64,000 nt of DNA from Anaerolineales bacterium (GTDB lineage Bacteria > Chloroflexota > Anaerolineae > Anaerolineales > Villigracilaceae): the NCBI GenBank assembly GCA_016932715.1, contig JAFGCG010000092.1, positions 29,800-93,799 of the forward strand, written 5' to 3'. Every line of letters starts with the position of its first letter. Position 1 is the first letter of the stretch. The notes under the pieces were generated by a model. That model worked only from the letters and a program-made list of their open reading frames with translations. It searched no databases and was not told where the DNA came from. Below, one piece after another: positions 52,168-61,727 of the stretch. Position numbers and translations under genes: made by a program.

Positions 52168-53514
52168 CTATGGGCTGGTCTTCTGTATCTTTGACTGAAA
52201 AAAACCAATAGTAACTATAATTAGCAAAAAATTAAACAAATACCCGGCATTTGCTACAGCCACTCCCATTAATCCTGACATATTTCCTAACCACAAGATC
52301 AAACCGATGGTAAGAGAACCGCCAAGCAATGAACCTAAAGCGTTGAGCCAGGGAATCCCTATACCATTTGCAACATGGTAGGCAGGCGCATTTAAGGAAA
52401 TTAAGGCATAAATTACGATCAAAATACGAAATGGCAAGAGAGCCTGATCTGCAAATAGCTCTCCCATCCATAGGCGCAGAAAAGGTGCGGAGAGACCTAG
52501 TAATACGTTCGCAACAATAAAATTAATCGCCAGAACTGCTCCTGTGGCTCGTAGAAAGTATGCCTGTGCGCGCCGGATTGTTCCCGAGGCCATCCAGGCG
52601 CTGACAGCTGGCATCAGCGCACTTGCCAGAACATCGCCGAGTTGCAGGATCTTGGCTGCAACGCTGATAATCACTGAATAATAAGCCACTGCCTCTAATC
52701 CCAAAACAGCGCCAACGGCTAAACGGTCCGCAAAACTGAAAATCCGGCTGCCAATCCCTGAAATGCCGGACATCAGTGCAAAGGAAAATAATTTTTGCAG
52801 GGTTTTCCTGGAGAGCACTTGCAGATACTGAAGATGTAGAGGCTTAAGCATTCGCCAGGCAATGAGCAAAGCGCCAAATGCAGCGATCCATAACACACCA
52901 ACGGTACTGCCTACCACCAGAGCCACCGAACCGCCCAATAAAATCACGATCAAAGCCGCTGCATAACTCAGGATCTGATATCCAATGGTTATGACAACTG
53001 GTATTTCAAACCGCTGGAGTCCAATCGGGATCGCCATCGCGTAGCTGCGCAGCAAAAGAGGCGCCAATCCTAAAGAGATGATCTTGATAACAGAACCTAT
53101 TTGTGCCGTAGAAAGCGTCTCGGATGATTTGAAAACTTCCGCGAGAGCTGGAGAGTAAACATATAAGGGAATAACAAGTACTGTTCCCAATAAAACATAA
53201 GCAATAAATCCTCCCGAAACGACTATCGCTAGGGCGTTTGTGTCTTTGCTCGCCATGTATTCAGCTATGAATTTAGCGATAGCCGTATTCAACCCGAATT
53301 CTGCTATGCTCATTAATCCCAACGCGGAAGTAGCTAACATCCAAAGTCCATAGTGCCCAGTGCCCATGTAGCGAATGAGAATTGGTGTTACACCCAAAAG
53401 CAGTAAAGTGGGCACAATAAATTGGACAACACTATAAAACGAGTTGCGGGCTACTCTGTCCTCTTTATATTTTCTAAATTGAACGACGAACGCTTCCAAC
53501 GTATCTGGCTCCAT
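52168..53514 (-). CDS. Wzx-type polysaccharide flippase
   Basis: A 448-residue protein with about 12-14 membrane helices of the MATE/MVF superfamily. The N-terminal pattern (SFYSVVQFIVPTLLLLGVTPILIRYMGTGHYGLWML) is typical of oligosaccharide flippases. It moves lipid-linked repeat units across the membrane and follows the BY-kinase by 22 bp. Confidence 0.9.
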   Translation of the reverse strand: MEPDTLEAFVVQFRKYKEDRVARNSFYSVVQFIVPTLLLLGVTPILIRYMGTGHYGLWMLATSALGLMSIAEFGLNTAIAKFIAEYMASKDTNALAIVVSGGFIAYVLLGTVLVIPLYVYSPALAEVFKSSETLSTAQIGSVIKIISLGLAPLLLRSYAMAIPIGLQRFEIPVVITIGYQILSYAAALIVILLGGSVALVVGSTVGVLWIAAFGALLIAWRMLKPLHLQYLQVLSRKTLQKLFSFALMSGISGIGSRIFSFADRLAVGAVLGLEAVAYYSVIISVAAKILQLGDVLASALMPAVSAWMASGTIRRAQAYFLRATGAVLAINFIVANVLLGLSAPFLRLWMGELFADQALLPFRILIVIYALISLNAPAYHVANGIGIPWLNALGSLLGGSLTIGLILWLGNMSGLMGVAVANAGYLFNFLLIIVTIGFFQSKIQKTSP

Positions 53515-53536
53515 AATAAACTTGCTACAAGATCAT

Positions 53537-55192
53537 TTATCCTGCAGACACTTTTTTGCCAATGAGATCGCCCGGTCTCTTTTTCCTGTCGCTGTCCCCG
53601 TAATAATACGAATACTTCGAATAGTAGCGATTGTAGTAATAGCCGTATTTCCGATTGCGCTGGTCTACTTCGTTCAGCACTACGCCCAGCACACGTGCAC
53701 CGACGGTTTGTAATTGTTCGAAGGCCTGCTGGAAATCCCTTAGCCTGGTCTTGCCCGGCATGGTCACCAACAGGACACCGTCGACACAGGGCGCCAGGGC
53801 GGCCGCATCGGTTACAGTCAGCACAGGTGGTGTGTCGATCAGGATGATGTCATACTCCTGGCTTAGCATGTCAAGGAATTGGCTCATTTTTTGAGATGTA
53901 AGCAATTCCGCCGGATTGGGCGGCAGCTTGCCCGAAGTGACGACAGCCAGCTTCGCCGCTGCACTGTACTGGATCACTCCCTGTGGGAGGCTGTCCAGCG
54001 GGCGCATCAGGAGGAATAGATTACTTAGTCCCACACGGTTGTAAAGCCCGAACTTGCGGTGGATTTGCGGACGGCGTAAGTCCGCATCGATCACGACCAC
54101 CTTTCTTTCGCCCTGCGCCAATACCACCGCCAGGTTGGCGGAGACGGTGGTTTTCCCTTCCTGGGGGGTGGCGCTGGTCACCAGGATGCGGTAAAGAGGT
54201 TTATCCACGCCTGCAAAAATCGTATTGGTGCGCAGGGCGCGGAAGGATTCGGACACCGGTGAGCGTGGCTGAACCAGGCTGATCGGTTTTTCATCCAACG
54301 ACTCGTGCCGCGCGATCATGCCCAGAATGGAGAGCCCGAACATCCGGCGGATCTCATCCGGGTTCTTGATGGTATCGTCCAGAGTATCGAAAGTGAATAC
54401 CATTCCGGCAGCAAACAACATGCCGGCCGCCACAGCCAAAAGCGTATTGCGGACCGTCTTCGGGCTGACAGGAACAGTGGGAATAGTAGCGGGTTCGGAA
54501 ACGACTACGTTGGTACTGGTCTGCGCCTCAGCCAGGCGCACCTGCTCATAATTGGTCACCAGATTGGAGTACAAGCGCTGATACTCGGTCAGGCGTGCCT
54601 CCAGTTGTACTTTCTGATCGGGCTCGATCCCGTTGGCAAGTGCCTGGTTGGTCATCTCGATCTGCTTTCCCATGTCACTGACCTGTTGTGCTAGGCTTTC
54701 CCGGCTGGCTGCATAGCGCTGGGATTGCAGCTCCCTGATGCGATCAGTAAACACTTTGGCAATCGTATTGGCGATTTCGGCTGCAAGCACAGGACTGGGG
54801 TGTTCAACGATGACCACCAGCAGCTGTGTATCGCGGATCAATTCAACGGAAATCGTTTCTTTCAGTTCTTCAGGTGTGGTAGGCAAACTCAACTGGTCGA
54901 TAACTCCCTGCAATACTGGCCGTTCCTCCAGCATTTCCGCATAGGTGCGCGTCACGGTCTGTGAGTTGACGATGCCTGTATAATCTATGCTGCGCATGGC
55001 AGGTGGGTCGCTGACCAGGAGACGGGTGGAGCTCTGATAGATGGGGGTGGTGCGCATCGATACAATCGAGGTGATGAACCCGGCCAGCATCCCCACCAGA
55101 ACGATCAGCCAGGCCCAGGCCCAGAACAGATAAAGGATTTCCCGGATTCCATCCGCAGAGTCAGAGCCTTCATTTTGTTCGATTTGATTCAT
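53537..55192 (-). CDS. EPS polysaccharide co-polymerase / BY-type tyrosine autokinase, complete
   Basis: A 551-residue fused protein. A Wzz domain lies between two membrane helices (about 25-45 and 255-275), then comes the kinase: Walker A (SATPQEGKTTVSAN), Walker A' (VVVIDADLRRPQIH) and Walker B (DIILIDTPP). The C-terminus has a Tyr cluster (YGYYYNRYYSKYSYYYG). It is the first gene of the EPS operon and is paralogous to the partial gene at 3-1478. Upstream it has GGAAGG as ribosome site. Confidence 0.94.
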   Translation of the reverse strand: MNQIEQNEGSDSADGIREILYLFWAWAWLIVLVGMLAGFITSIVSMRTTPIYQSSTRLLVSDPPAMRSIDYTGIVNSQTVTRTYAEMLEERPVLQGVIDQLSLPTTPEELKETISVELIRDTQLLVVIVEHPSPVLAAEIANTIAKVFTDRIRELQSQRYAASRESLAQQVSDMGKQIEMTNQALANGIEPDQKVQLEARLTEYQRLYSNLVTNYEQVRLAEAQTSTNVVVSEPATIPTVPVSPKTVRNTLLAVAAGMLFAAGMVFTFDTLDDTIKNPDEIRRMFGLSILGMIARHESLDEKPISLVQPRSPVSESFRALRTNTIFAGVDKPLYRILVTSATPQEGKTTVSANLAVVLAQGERKVVVIDADLRRPQIHRKFGLYNRVGLSNLFLLMRPLDSLPQGVIQYSAAAKLAVVTSGKLPPNPAELLTSQKMSQFLDMLSQEYDIILIDTPPVLTVTDAAALAPCVDGVLLVTMPGKTRLRDFQQAFEQLQTVGARVLGVVLNEVDQRNRKYGYYYNRYYSKYSYYYGDSDRKKRPGDLIGKKVSAG

Positions 55193-55840
55193 GACAAATA
55201 CCTTCCATTTCCGAATTCACACGTTACACGTTTTCGCTGCGTTTGAAAAAAATAAAAACACCCTGCAATTTGATGTTGCTGATATGCTGGTCTGGAAAAG
55301 CCCGCTCTGCCGTGCTCCGCCACTCCGACATTCCCATGAATTGTCGGCTGGTGAGATCTGACGCGAGTACTGGAGGCAGTCTTTCCGGGCTGCCTGTCAG
55401 CACCTGGTTTTTGGTTGCGTTTGCTTCGCAGCTAACTCTAATTTCCTTTGCTGCACCTCTAAAAGCTGGGGTGAAACACAAGCCCGCTCACTACCTGACA
55501 GATGTGTATCGAAAATCGAAACAATCAACACTACTTTTAAGGACTCGTAAAGCTTTTACCCCTGCCAGGGTCCTTGGTCCGATCCTGAACCCATCCTACG
55601 GTGTGACCGTCGCCATCGCAAAAGATGTTATCGGTTCTGAAATTCATTTTACTTTCATAAACAGTTGCATATCATTATTACTTCGTTACGGAAACTTATC
55701 GTTTCGGATAGTCCATGCAAGCCTTTAAGCTTGCATTTTTGTTGGTGTGCCGCAATTCCCCATGCCTCGTAATCAGCGGTTTGCCCTTTTTTGCCCGCTG
55801 GATCTCGGCCAGGCTGGACTGACCTCAGGATGAGTATATA
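55193..55840. other. gene-poor 650-bp gap
   Basis: This region separates the minus-strand EPS operon from the plus-strand MoxR set, so it should hold promoters for both. Open frames exist on both strands (for example 55243-55728 plus, 55224-55481 minus), but none resembles a known protein or has a convincing ribosome site. A terminator-like hairpin at 55715-55740 is the only clear element. Confidence 0.6.
55715..55740 (+). terminator. terminator-like hairpin without an assigned gene
   Basis: ATGCAAGC (55715-55722) pairs with GCTTGCAT (55729-55736) around a 6-nt loop and is followed by TTTT. It is oriented to end a plus-strand transcript coming from the gap, which has no confident gene. Confidence 0.55.
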
Positions 55841-56830
55841 ATGGTGGTGAAAATCGCTTTGGACCAAGAGATGTGCACTATGGAAGATGTTCGAAAGTTT
55901 GTTGCTCCACTGATTGAAAATGTCGAGCGTGTCATTGTTGGCAAACGTTCGGCAATCGAATTTATTATGGTGGCACTGCTCTGCGAGGGACATGTGCTCC
56001 TGGAAGATGTGCCTGGCTCCGGCAAGACGATGCTGGCACGCTCGATTGCAGCGAGCCTGGGAATAAGCTTTAAACGCATCCAGTGCACGCCCGATCTGCT
56101 GCCGAACGACATCACCGGCGTATCGGTGTTCAATCAGAAGAGCGGTGAGTTCGAGTTCAAGCCCGGTCCGATTTTCGTCAATATTCTTCTGGCAGATGAG
56201 ATCAACCGCGCCACGCCGCGCACACAGGCGGCTCTGTTGGAGGCGATGCAGGAACAGCAGGTGACCGCGGACGGCGTGACGCGTGATCTGCCGCGTCCGT
56301 TCCTGGTGCTGGCGACACAGAATCCGATTGAATATGAAGGCACCTTTCCTCTCCCGGAGGCGCAGCTGGACCGTTTTCTGATGCGGCTTTCCCTTGGCTA
56401 TCCCTCCCGAGCCGATGAACGCCAGATTCTGGTCAATCTCTGGCGGGAACACCCGATCACAAAAATTGGCAAGATCGTCGATGGGCAGGCCTTGTCCTCC
56501 CTGCAAAAACAGGTTTGGGATGTGACTGTCGATGCCACGCTGCAGGACTATATCGTCGGGCTGGCGGAAGCCACGCGCAACCACCCGGATCTATTGCTGG
56601 GTGTCAGTCCGCGCGGCAGTCTGGCGCTGTTGAAGGCGGCACAGGCTTTGGCAGCCATCCGTGGACGTGACTATGTGCTTCCCGACGATATCAAGATTCT
56701 TGTGCCGTTGACACTTTCCCATCGCCTCATTCTCAAGCCGGAGGCGGAACTGCGCGGACGGACCGCGCGCGCGATCCTGGAAGATGTCCTCGAGAATACA
56801 CCTCTCGATCTGGGCAGCGTGAATAGTTAA
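55841..56830 (+). CDS. MoxR-type AAA+ ATPase
   Basis: A 329-residue AAA+ protein; an in-frame ATG at 55880 with AAGAGA upstream is also a possible start. Motifs: Walker A (EDVPGSGKTML), RIQCTPDLLPNDITG, Walker B (ILLADEINRATPRTQAALLEAMQE) and sensor 1 (ATQNPIEYEGTFPLPEAQLDRF). MoxR ATPases act as chaperones, usually beside DUF58 proteins, as here (16 bp later). Confidence 0.95.
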   Translation: MVVKIALDQEMCTMEDVRKFVAPLIENVERVIVGKRSAIEFIMVALLCEGHVLLEDVPGSGKTMLARSIAASLGISFKRIQCTPDLLPNDITGVSVFNQKSGEFEFKPGPIFVNILLADEINRATPRTQAALLEAMQEQQVTADGVTRDLPRPFLVLATQNPIEYEGTFPLPEAQLDRFLMRLSLGYPSRADERQILVNLWREHPITKIGKIVDGQALSSLQKQVWDVTVDATLQDYIVGLAEATRNHPDLLLGVSPRGSLALLKAAQALAAIRGRDYVLPDDIKILVPLTLSHRLILKPEAELRGRTARAILEDVLENTPLDLGSVNS

Positions 56831-56846
56831 GTAGTGTGCAGCGACG

Positions 56847-58049
56847 ATGGTTGGCACATTTCTTACCCTGCTCGCCGTGCTGCTGCTGATTGCATCCTTC
56901 ATGCGGGGCGATTTTGCTTTGACATTGATCTATCTGGTGGTGGGGTCGCTGGCGGCCGGGATGTGGTGGTGTTATCGGGCTTTGGCGCAGGTGAAAGCCA
57001 AACGTCGATTTAATACGCATGCCTTCCTCGGGGAAAAAGTCAAAATCCATCTGCAGCTGGAAAACAAAGGCTGGCTGCCTCTTCCATGGCTCGAACTGCG
57101 CGAGACCCTGCCGGTGGCCCTGGCGGGGCCGCGCAGCTTCCAAACGGCAACCAATCTGGGGCCGCGCGCCGAGGCGCAGTTCGAGTATGTTATCGAAGCG
57201 CGCAAACGCGGCTATTATCCGATCGGACCGCTGTCCGTCTCCACCGGCGATATCCTGGGGTTGAGCGAATCTCTTCAGGGAAAAAGCCCGGCTGAACATT
57301 TGGTGGTTTATCCCAGGATCATTCCATTCACCTCCCTTGACATCCCCTCGCTTTCGCCGCAGGGTGCATTACGTCATACCCTGCCTCTGTTCGAAGATCC
57401 GACGCGGGTCTTTGGCAAACGCGGCTATGTGTATGGTGATTCTTTGCGGAGAATCGATTGGAAGTCTTCCGCCTCCGCCGGCCGGCTGCAGGTTAAGTTG
57501 TTCGAGCCGTCCATCGCCCTCGAAACATTTGTCGTTTTGAACCTCAATGCGGAGGATTATCATTATCGCAGCCGCATCGATGCGACGGAACTGGCGATCG
57601 TCATTGCGGCATCCGTCAGCAATTGGATCGTTGGCAAAAAACAAATGGTTGGGATGATGGTGAACGGTCGCGATCCGCTGGCGGCTGACAGCCGGCCGCA
57701 ATCCATCCCGCCGCGCAAGGGCAAACGCCACATGATGCGCCTGCTCGAAACACTGGCACGGATCGAAACGATCGATGACTCGGCACTTGTCCCTTTGATC
57801 CAGCAGCAGCGCTATCAGCTTGCCTGGGGCACGACCCTGATCGTGATCACCGGCCGGGCCGGGGATGATTTGCTGGACGAACTTTATCAGGCGCGCCGCT
57901 GGGGGCAGAATTCAGTCCTGATCCTGGCTGGCCGCGACATTCCAGACCAGGATGCTCGCCAGCGCGCGAAGTTCTTTGGGATACCGGTCGTGTCGATCGC
58001 GTCTGAGCGCGATCTGGATATCTGGGCGCAGAAAGCGAAACATCCATGA
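56847..58049 (+). CDS. DUF58 domain protein
   Basis: A 400-residue protein with two N-terminal membrane helices (about 2-45), a beta domain, and the DUF58 block with YGDSLRRIDWKSSASAGRLQVKLFE, whose R-x-I-D-W-K motif is characteristic. The C-terminal half has a von Willebrand A-like fold. It overlaps the DUF4129 gene by 4 bp. MoxR-DUF58-DUF4129 is a common trio linked with surface or stress functions; its task is unclear. Confidence 0.92.
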   Translation: MVGTFLTLLAVLLLIASFMRGDFALTLIYLVVGSLAAGMWWCYRALAQVKAKRRFNTHAFLGEKVKIHLQLENKGWLPLPWLELRETLPVALAGPRSFQTATNLGPRAEAQFEYVIEARKRGYYPIGPLSVSTGDILGLSESLQGKSPAEHLVVYPRIIPFTSLDIPSLSPQGALRHTLPLFEDPTRVFGKRGYVYGDSLRRIDWKSSASAGRLQVKLFEPSIALETFVVLNLNAEDYHYRSRIDATELAIVIAASVSNWIVGKKQMVGMMVNGRDPLAADSRPQSIPPRKGKRHMMRLLETLARIETIDDSALVPLIQQQRYQLAWGTTLIVITGRAGDDLLDELYQARRWGQNSVLILAGRDIPDQDARQRAKFFGIPVVSIASERDLDIWAQKAKHP

Positions 58050-59692
58050 ATTCGCAAGCCCGGTCCAATGCGCTTGGAAACGAGAGAGTCTTTCGAATCA
58101 TCAGTTATATCCTGGTGTTCCTGATGCTCATTTGTGTCATCATGGCAGCCAGCGCTCTCCTTCACAATGTCATCCCTGCCTGGCCGTCGGGCATCATGGC
58201 AGGTGTGATGCTGCTTGTGCTCATCGACCGGCTCTACACGTATCCGCGTTTCAAATCGCTGGTCCTGTTCAGCGGGGAGTGGGCGGCGACCTTCGGCGCG
58301 CAGTGGGTCGTGCTTGTGATATTTGTCAGGTTGCTGCTGTCGTATGCGAATGGACTCGATGCTTTTGTGACCGACATGCAGCTTTTCGCTCACGGGGATC
58401 TTGAGAGTTTCTTCAGCCCGGAGTTCGTTGTTACTTTGTTTCTCGCCATTCTCGCCTGGTACCTGCCGGGACAATTCCTGGAATTGCTCGATGAAATCGG
58501 GTTGGATCAGGCAGTGGCTCTGCACGACGCGTCGATCCCTGTCCAGAGCGGCGTAGTACCGGTGCAGCAGCGATTAGTGGGTTTGATCTTCAACCTGGGC
58601 ATTATCCTTGTGCTCGTGACCGCCCTGGCGAGCCTTAATCTGGGCGCCATTCTCTCCAGCAGTCCCGGTTCATTCCGCGTGGATCCAAATCGTTTCTCGA
58701 CAGGAGAAGCAGGCGTTCTGCTCTACTTCCTGTTTGGATTGGCTCTGCTCGCACAGGGGCGTTTGATATCATTGCAGACGCGCTGGAATATCCAACGCAT
58801 TCCAATCTCCTCCGATAATCTTGCAAAGCGCTGGGGTTTATATAGTTTGCTGTTTCTTTTCCTGCTGATTCTGGCGGTTAGCCTGCTGCCAACTGGCGAC
58901 AGCCTGGGCATTTTCTCCACCCTGGGAACGTTATTTGGCTTTCTGCTCAGTGTGGTTCTCTTTGTCGGGCATTTGCTCGTCGTCATTGTCGCCGTATTAT
59001 TCAGCCTGCCCTTCCTCCTGTTTGGCAGACTCCCGCCGATCCCTTTTGGATTGCCTCCCGCACCTGAGTTGCCACCTCCGCCGGTCGAATCCCCATTGGG
59101 CGCGGGGAGCAGCGCGGCATGGATTTTGATCAGGTCCATCCTTTTGTGGGGATCGTTGATCCTGATCATTGTCTTTTCGCTCCTGCACTTCATTCGGCAG
59201 CACGACGAACTTCTGGCGGCGCTTCGTAAGGCGCCCATTCTCCATTGGCTGATCCTTGCCTGGGAGTGGCTGCGCCGAAATGTGGGGAGGACGAAAGAAG
59301 GTTTATCACGCGCCCTCGCGGATGGATGGCAAAGTATTGTCGCGCGGCTCGAGAAAAGACGCCTCCTGCCTCCCGCGGGCTGGATCAGCCTCCGAGCGCT
59401 GGATCCGCGCCGACGCATTTACTTCTTCTACCTGGCAATGCTTCATCACAGCGATAAGCAGGGCTTGCGGCGCAAGCCGTCCCAAACACCCTCCGAATAT
59501 GCGGTGACGCTGGAGAGAGGCTTGCCCTCTGCCAGCGAGGATATTGATTCGATCACACAGGCTTTTGTGGAGGCGCGCTACAGCCGCCGCGCAGTCAATT
59601 CCGGGGAGGCGGACCTCGTCAAAGCAATCTGGGGGCGCATCCGGCGTGCACTGCAGAATCGATTCGGCACTGCGCGGCCAGGAAAGAAATAG
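58046..59692 (+). CDS. DUF4129 membrane protein
   Basis: A 548-residue protein with about eight or nine membrane helices, a Pro-rich loop (PPAPELPPPPVESP) and a cytoplasmic C-terminal DUF4129 domain: KQGLRRKPSQTPSEYAVTLE then SITQAFVEARYSRR. In relatives a transglutaminase domain precedes DUF4129; here it is absent. It is the third gene of the MoxR-DUF58 set. Confidence 0.88.
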   Translation: MNSQARSNALGNERVFRIISYILVFLMLICVIMAASALLHNVIPAWPSGIMAGVMLLVLIDRLYTYPRFKSLVLFSGEWAATFGAQWVVLVIFVRLLLSYANGLDAFVTDMQLFAHGDLESFFSPEFVVTLFLAILAWYLPGQFLELLDEIGLDQAVALHDASIPVQSGVVPVQQRLVGLIFNLGIILVLVTALASLNLGAILSSSPGSFRVDPNRFSTGEAGVLLYFLFGLALLAQGRLISLQTRWNIQRIPISSDNLAKRWGLYSLLFLFLLILAVSLLPTGDSLGIFSTLGTLFGFLLSVVLFVGHLLVVIVAVLFSLPFLLFGRLPPIPFGLPPAPELPPPPVESPLGAGSSAAWILIRSILLWGSLILIIVFSLLHFIRQHDELLAALRKAPILHWLILAWEWLRRNVGRTKEGLSRALADGWQSIVARLEKRRLLPPAGWISLRALDPRRRIYFFYLAMLHHSDKQGLRRKPSQTPSEYAVTLERGLPSASEDIDSITQAFVEARYSRRAVNSGEADLVKAIWGRIRRALQNRFGTARPGKK

Positions 59693-59714
59693 GTGCTCAG
59701 AATCGGCGGCTCCT

Positions 59715-60821
59715 ATGATGGATGCGGTTGTCGCAGGTCATCTTTGTCTCGATATCATTCCTGACCTCACGGCGCTTGCCCCGGGGCAATTCGATGCTGC
59801 TTTCCAGCCCGGAAGGTTGGTGCAATCCGGTCCTGCGAAACTTTCCACGGGCGGTGCAGTTTCAAATACCGGTCTTGCCTTACATCTTCTCGGTGTCAAA
59901 ACCCGCCTGATCGCGCGGGTCGGTGACGATCAGCTCGGAAGCACATTACGTCAAAGCATCAATGAGCGCGGGGAAGGTCTGGCGGAAGGTTTCATCAAAA
60001 GTACGGAGTCAAGTACTTCGTATTCCATCGTGATCAGCCCGCCCGGCAGCGATCGAAGGTTCCTGCATCATCCCGGCGCGAACGATGACTTTTCAGCACG
60101 AGATGTGAGCGATGAAGCTCTTCAGGATGCGCGCCTGTTCCATTTTGGGTATCCGCCCCTGATGGCGAATATGTATTCGAACGGCGGCAGGCAGCTCCTG
60201 GAGTTGTTCCAGCGCGTAAAATCCCATGGCCTCACCACTTCGCTCGATATGGCGTATCCCGATCCGGAGTCCCCCGCGGGCAGGGCGGATTGGCACTCCA
60301 TTTTGCATAACGTCCTTCCCTACGTCGATATTTTTGTCCCCAGCCTGGACGAGATTTTGTACATGCTGTGGAGACAAACCGATGTTCCGCCGTCCGCCGG
60401 ACTGCTTACAAAAGTCAGCAGGGAATTGCTGGGGATGGGAGCCAAAATGGTGTTGCTCAAACTTGGGGATCGGGGTTTGTATCTGCGCACAGCCCGCGAA
60501 CCCATTCTGCGTGGATTGGGTCTGGCAGCTCCCAACGACCTGCATCTGTGGTCGGATTTTGAAGCCTGGCTGCCCTGTTTTAAAGTGGAAGTGGTCGGAA
60601 CGACCGGCTCGGGCGATGTCACGGTTGCGGGATTTCTTGCTGCTCTTTTACGCAGCCTTCCACCAGAGGAGGCATTAACAACTGCTCTGGCAGTGGGGGC
60701 GTGCTGTGTCGAGGCGGCAGACGCCCTGAGCGGTATCCGCTCGTGGGATGGGACCTGGCAGCGGATCAGATCCGGCTGGGGGAACAATCCGGAACCGGAA
60801 CAATTCGTACGAAAACATTAG
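59715..60821 (+). CDS. PfkB-family carbohydrate kinase
   Basis: A 368-residue protein starting M-M-D-A-V-V-A-G-H-L-C (59715), 22 bp after the DUF4129 gene. The first PfkB motif is STGGAVSNTGLALHLLG, and the second is VEVVGTTGSGDVTVAGFLAALL, with the catalytic Asp in GSGD. The usual Asp of the DTxGAGD motif is Gly here. The substrate may be a sugar or nucleoside; an insert with FEAWLPCFKVE before motif 2 is unusual. Confidence 0.88.
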   Translation: MMDAVVAGHLCLDIIPDLTALAPGQFDAAFQPGRLVQSGPAKLSTGGAVSNTGLALHLLGVKTRLIARVGDDQLGSTLRQSINERGEGLAEGFIKSTESSTSYSIVISPPGSDRRFLHHPGANDDFSARDVSDEALQDARLFHFGYPPLMANMYSNGGRQLLELFQRVKSHGLTTSLDMAYPDPESPAGRADWHSILHNVLPYVDIFVPSLDEILYMLWRQTDVPPSAGLLTKVSRELLGMGAKMVLLKLGDRGLYLRTAREPILRGLGLAAPNDLHLWSDFEAWLPCFKVEVVGTTGSGDVTVAGFLAALLRSLPPEEALTTALAVGACCVEAADALSGIRSWDGTWQRIRSGWGNNPEPEQFVRKH

Positions 60822-60849
60822 CTGCGCATAGCCAGGAAGGGCGAATACA

Positions 60850-61533
60850 TTACCCTGGTTTTCTCCCCGGACAACCTGCCAATCCACAGAACTCCTCAGA
60901 TAATTTCCGGCAGGACGCTGGCCAGGCATCCAGCGCGCTGGAAAGCAGAGGATGAACCTCATCCACCGCAATGCTAAATAAACGGGCTGTCTTTTTTTGA
61001 TGAGATGGGAGCGGCACGATCAGGCTTTCCCAACCCTGCAGGGTCACACTGCCAATCCGGTGGACCAGATCCAGCCAGCGTGCAGAAATGACTGGTCCTG
61101 CCAGGACCGGGAAAGTAGTCCGGTTATTCTGGAGATAGCTCTGCAGCGTATGGACATTGTTGTTGTTCGCTCGAAACAGATCGCGCCATGAGCCTTGATA
61201 GCGGCCCTGTACGCCCCGACAGATCTGCCACCAGACTCTGGCAATGTGCTGGGGACCGGAGATGTGCGTCTCCCGCATGGCAGTCCACACCTGCGCGGAT
61301 GAGCGATACGCCACCTGGGATGGATCCAGCAGCCAATGACTATGAATTGCTGTCAGCGCGGACCAGCGTTCCTGGCTGAGATGTTTTGTATCCAGTACCA
61401 CACCGAATGTCAAGATACTTAATCGTTGTTCGAAGGATCCAACGTTGCTCACAGATCTGACTGGATCATGTTTGCCGCACAATCCAAGCGGATGGTCCCT
61501 GAAGACGTGGACGAGAGCTGATGATAAAGTCAT
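60850..61533 (-). CDS. unrecognised soluble protein
   Basis: A 227-residue protein from ATG at 61533 (AGGA upstream). It is rich in Trp, Arg, His and Gln (IARVWWQICRGVQGRYQGSW; ALTAIHSHWLLDPSQVAY) and has a motif VDEVHPLLSSALDAWPA near the end. No signal peptide or membrane helix is seen. I do not recognise the family. Convergent with the PfkB kinase, ending 28 bp from it. Confidence 0.7.
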   Translation of the reverse strand: MTLSSALVHVFRDHPLGLCGKHDPVRSVSNVGSFEQRLSILTFGVVLDTKHLSQERWSALTAIHSHWLLDPSQVAYRSSAQVWTAMRETHISGPQHIARVWWQICRGVQGRYQGSWRDLFRANNNNVHTLQSYLQNNRTTFPVLAGPVISARWLDLVHRIGSVTLQGWESLIVPLPSHQKKTARLFSIAVDEVHPLLSSALDAWPASCRKLSEEFCGLAGCPGRKPG

Positions 61534-61549
61534 AATCCTGTAGGAACAA

Positions 61550-61577
61550 AATGAGGGAGGCAATACCCTCCCTCATT
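61550..61577 (-). terminator. intrinsic terminator or attenuator hairpin
   Basis: AATGAGGGAGG (61550-61560) and CCTCCCTCATT (61567-61577) form a perfect 11-bp stem with a 6-nt loop; on the minus strand TTTTG closes the stem. It ends the gene at 61728-63722, yet lies only 17 bp upstream of the next start codon. Confidence 0.7.
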
Positions 61578-61581
61578 AGAA

Positions 61582-61718
61582 CCGTCATTGCGAGGAGTGG
61601 CGCTTTTGGCGCCACGACAAAGCAATCTCAGATAAGGCTAGAAACGTGCAATTTGGAGTGAGATTGCTTCGCCGCCGCTTCGTTTGCGCAGCACTCAGCG
61701 CGCGGCTCGCAATGACGG
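61582..61718. repeat. CGTCATTGCGAG-type palindromic element
   Basis: Outer arms CCGTCATTGCGAG (61582-61594) and CTCGCAATGACGG (61706-61718) are exact complements. Inner arms AAGCAATCTCA (61620-61630) and TGAGATTGCTT (61659-61669) are also exact. I recall the CGTCATTGCGAG...AAGCAATCTC pattern as a widespread intergenic repeat in Chloroflexota and some other bacteria. No ORF inside. Confidence 0.88.
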
Positions 61719-61727
61719 AAGTTTGTT

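Noticed and set aside
55243..55728. 161-codon plus frame in the EPS/MoxR gap
   Set aside because: No ribosome site, no domain, unusual composition; stop codon lies in the loop of the terminator-like hairpin. Kept only as part of the gap description.
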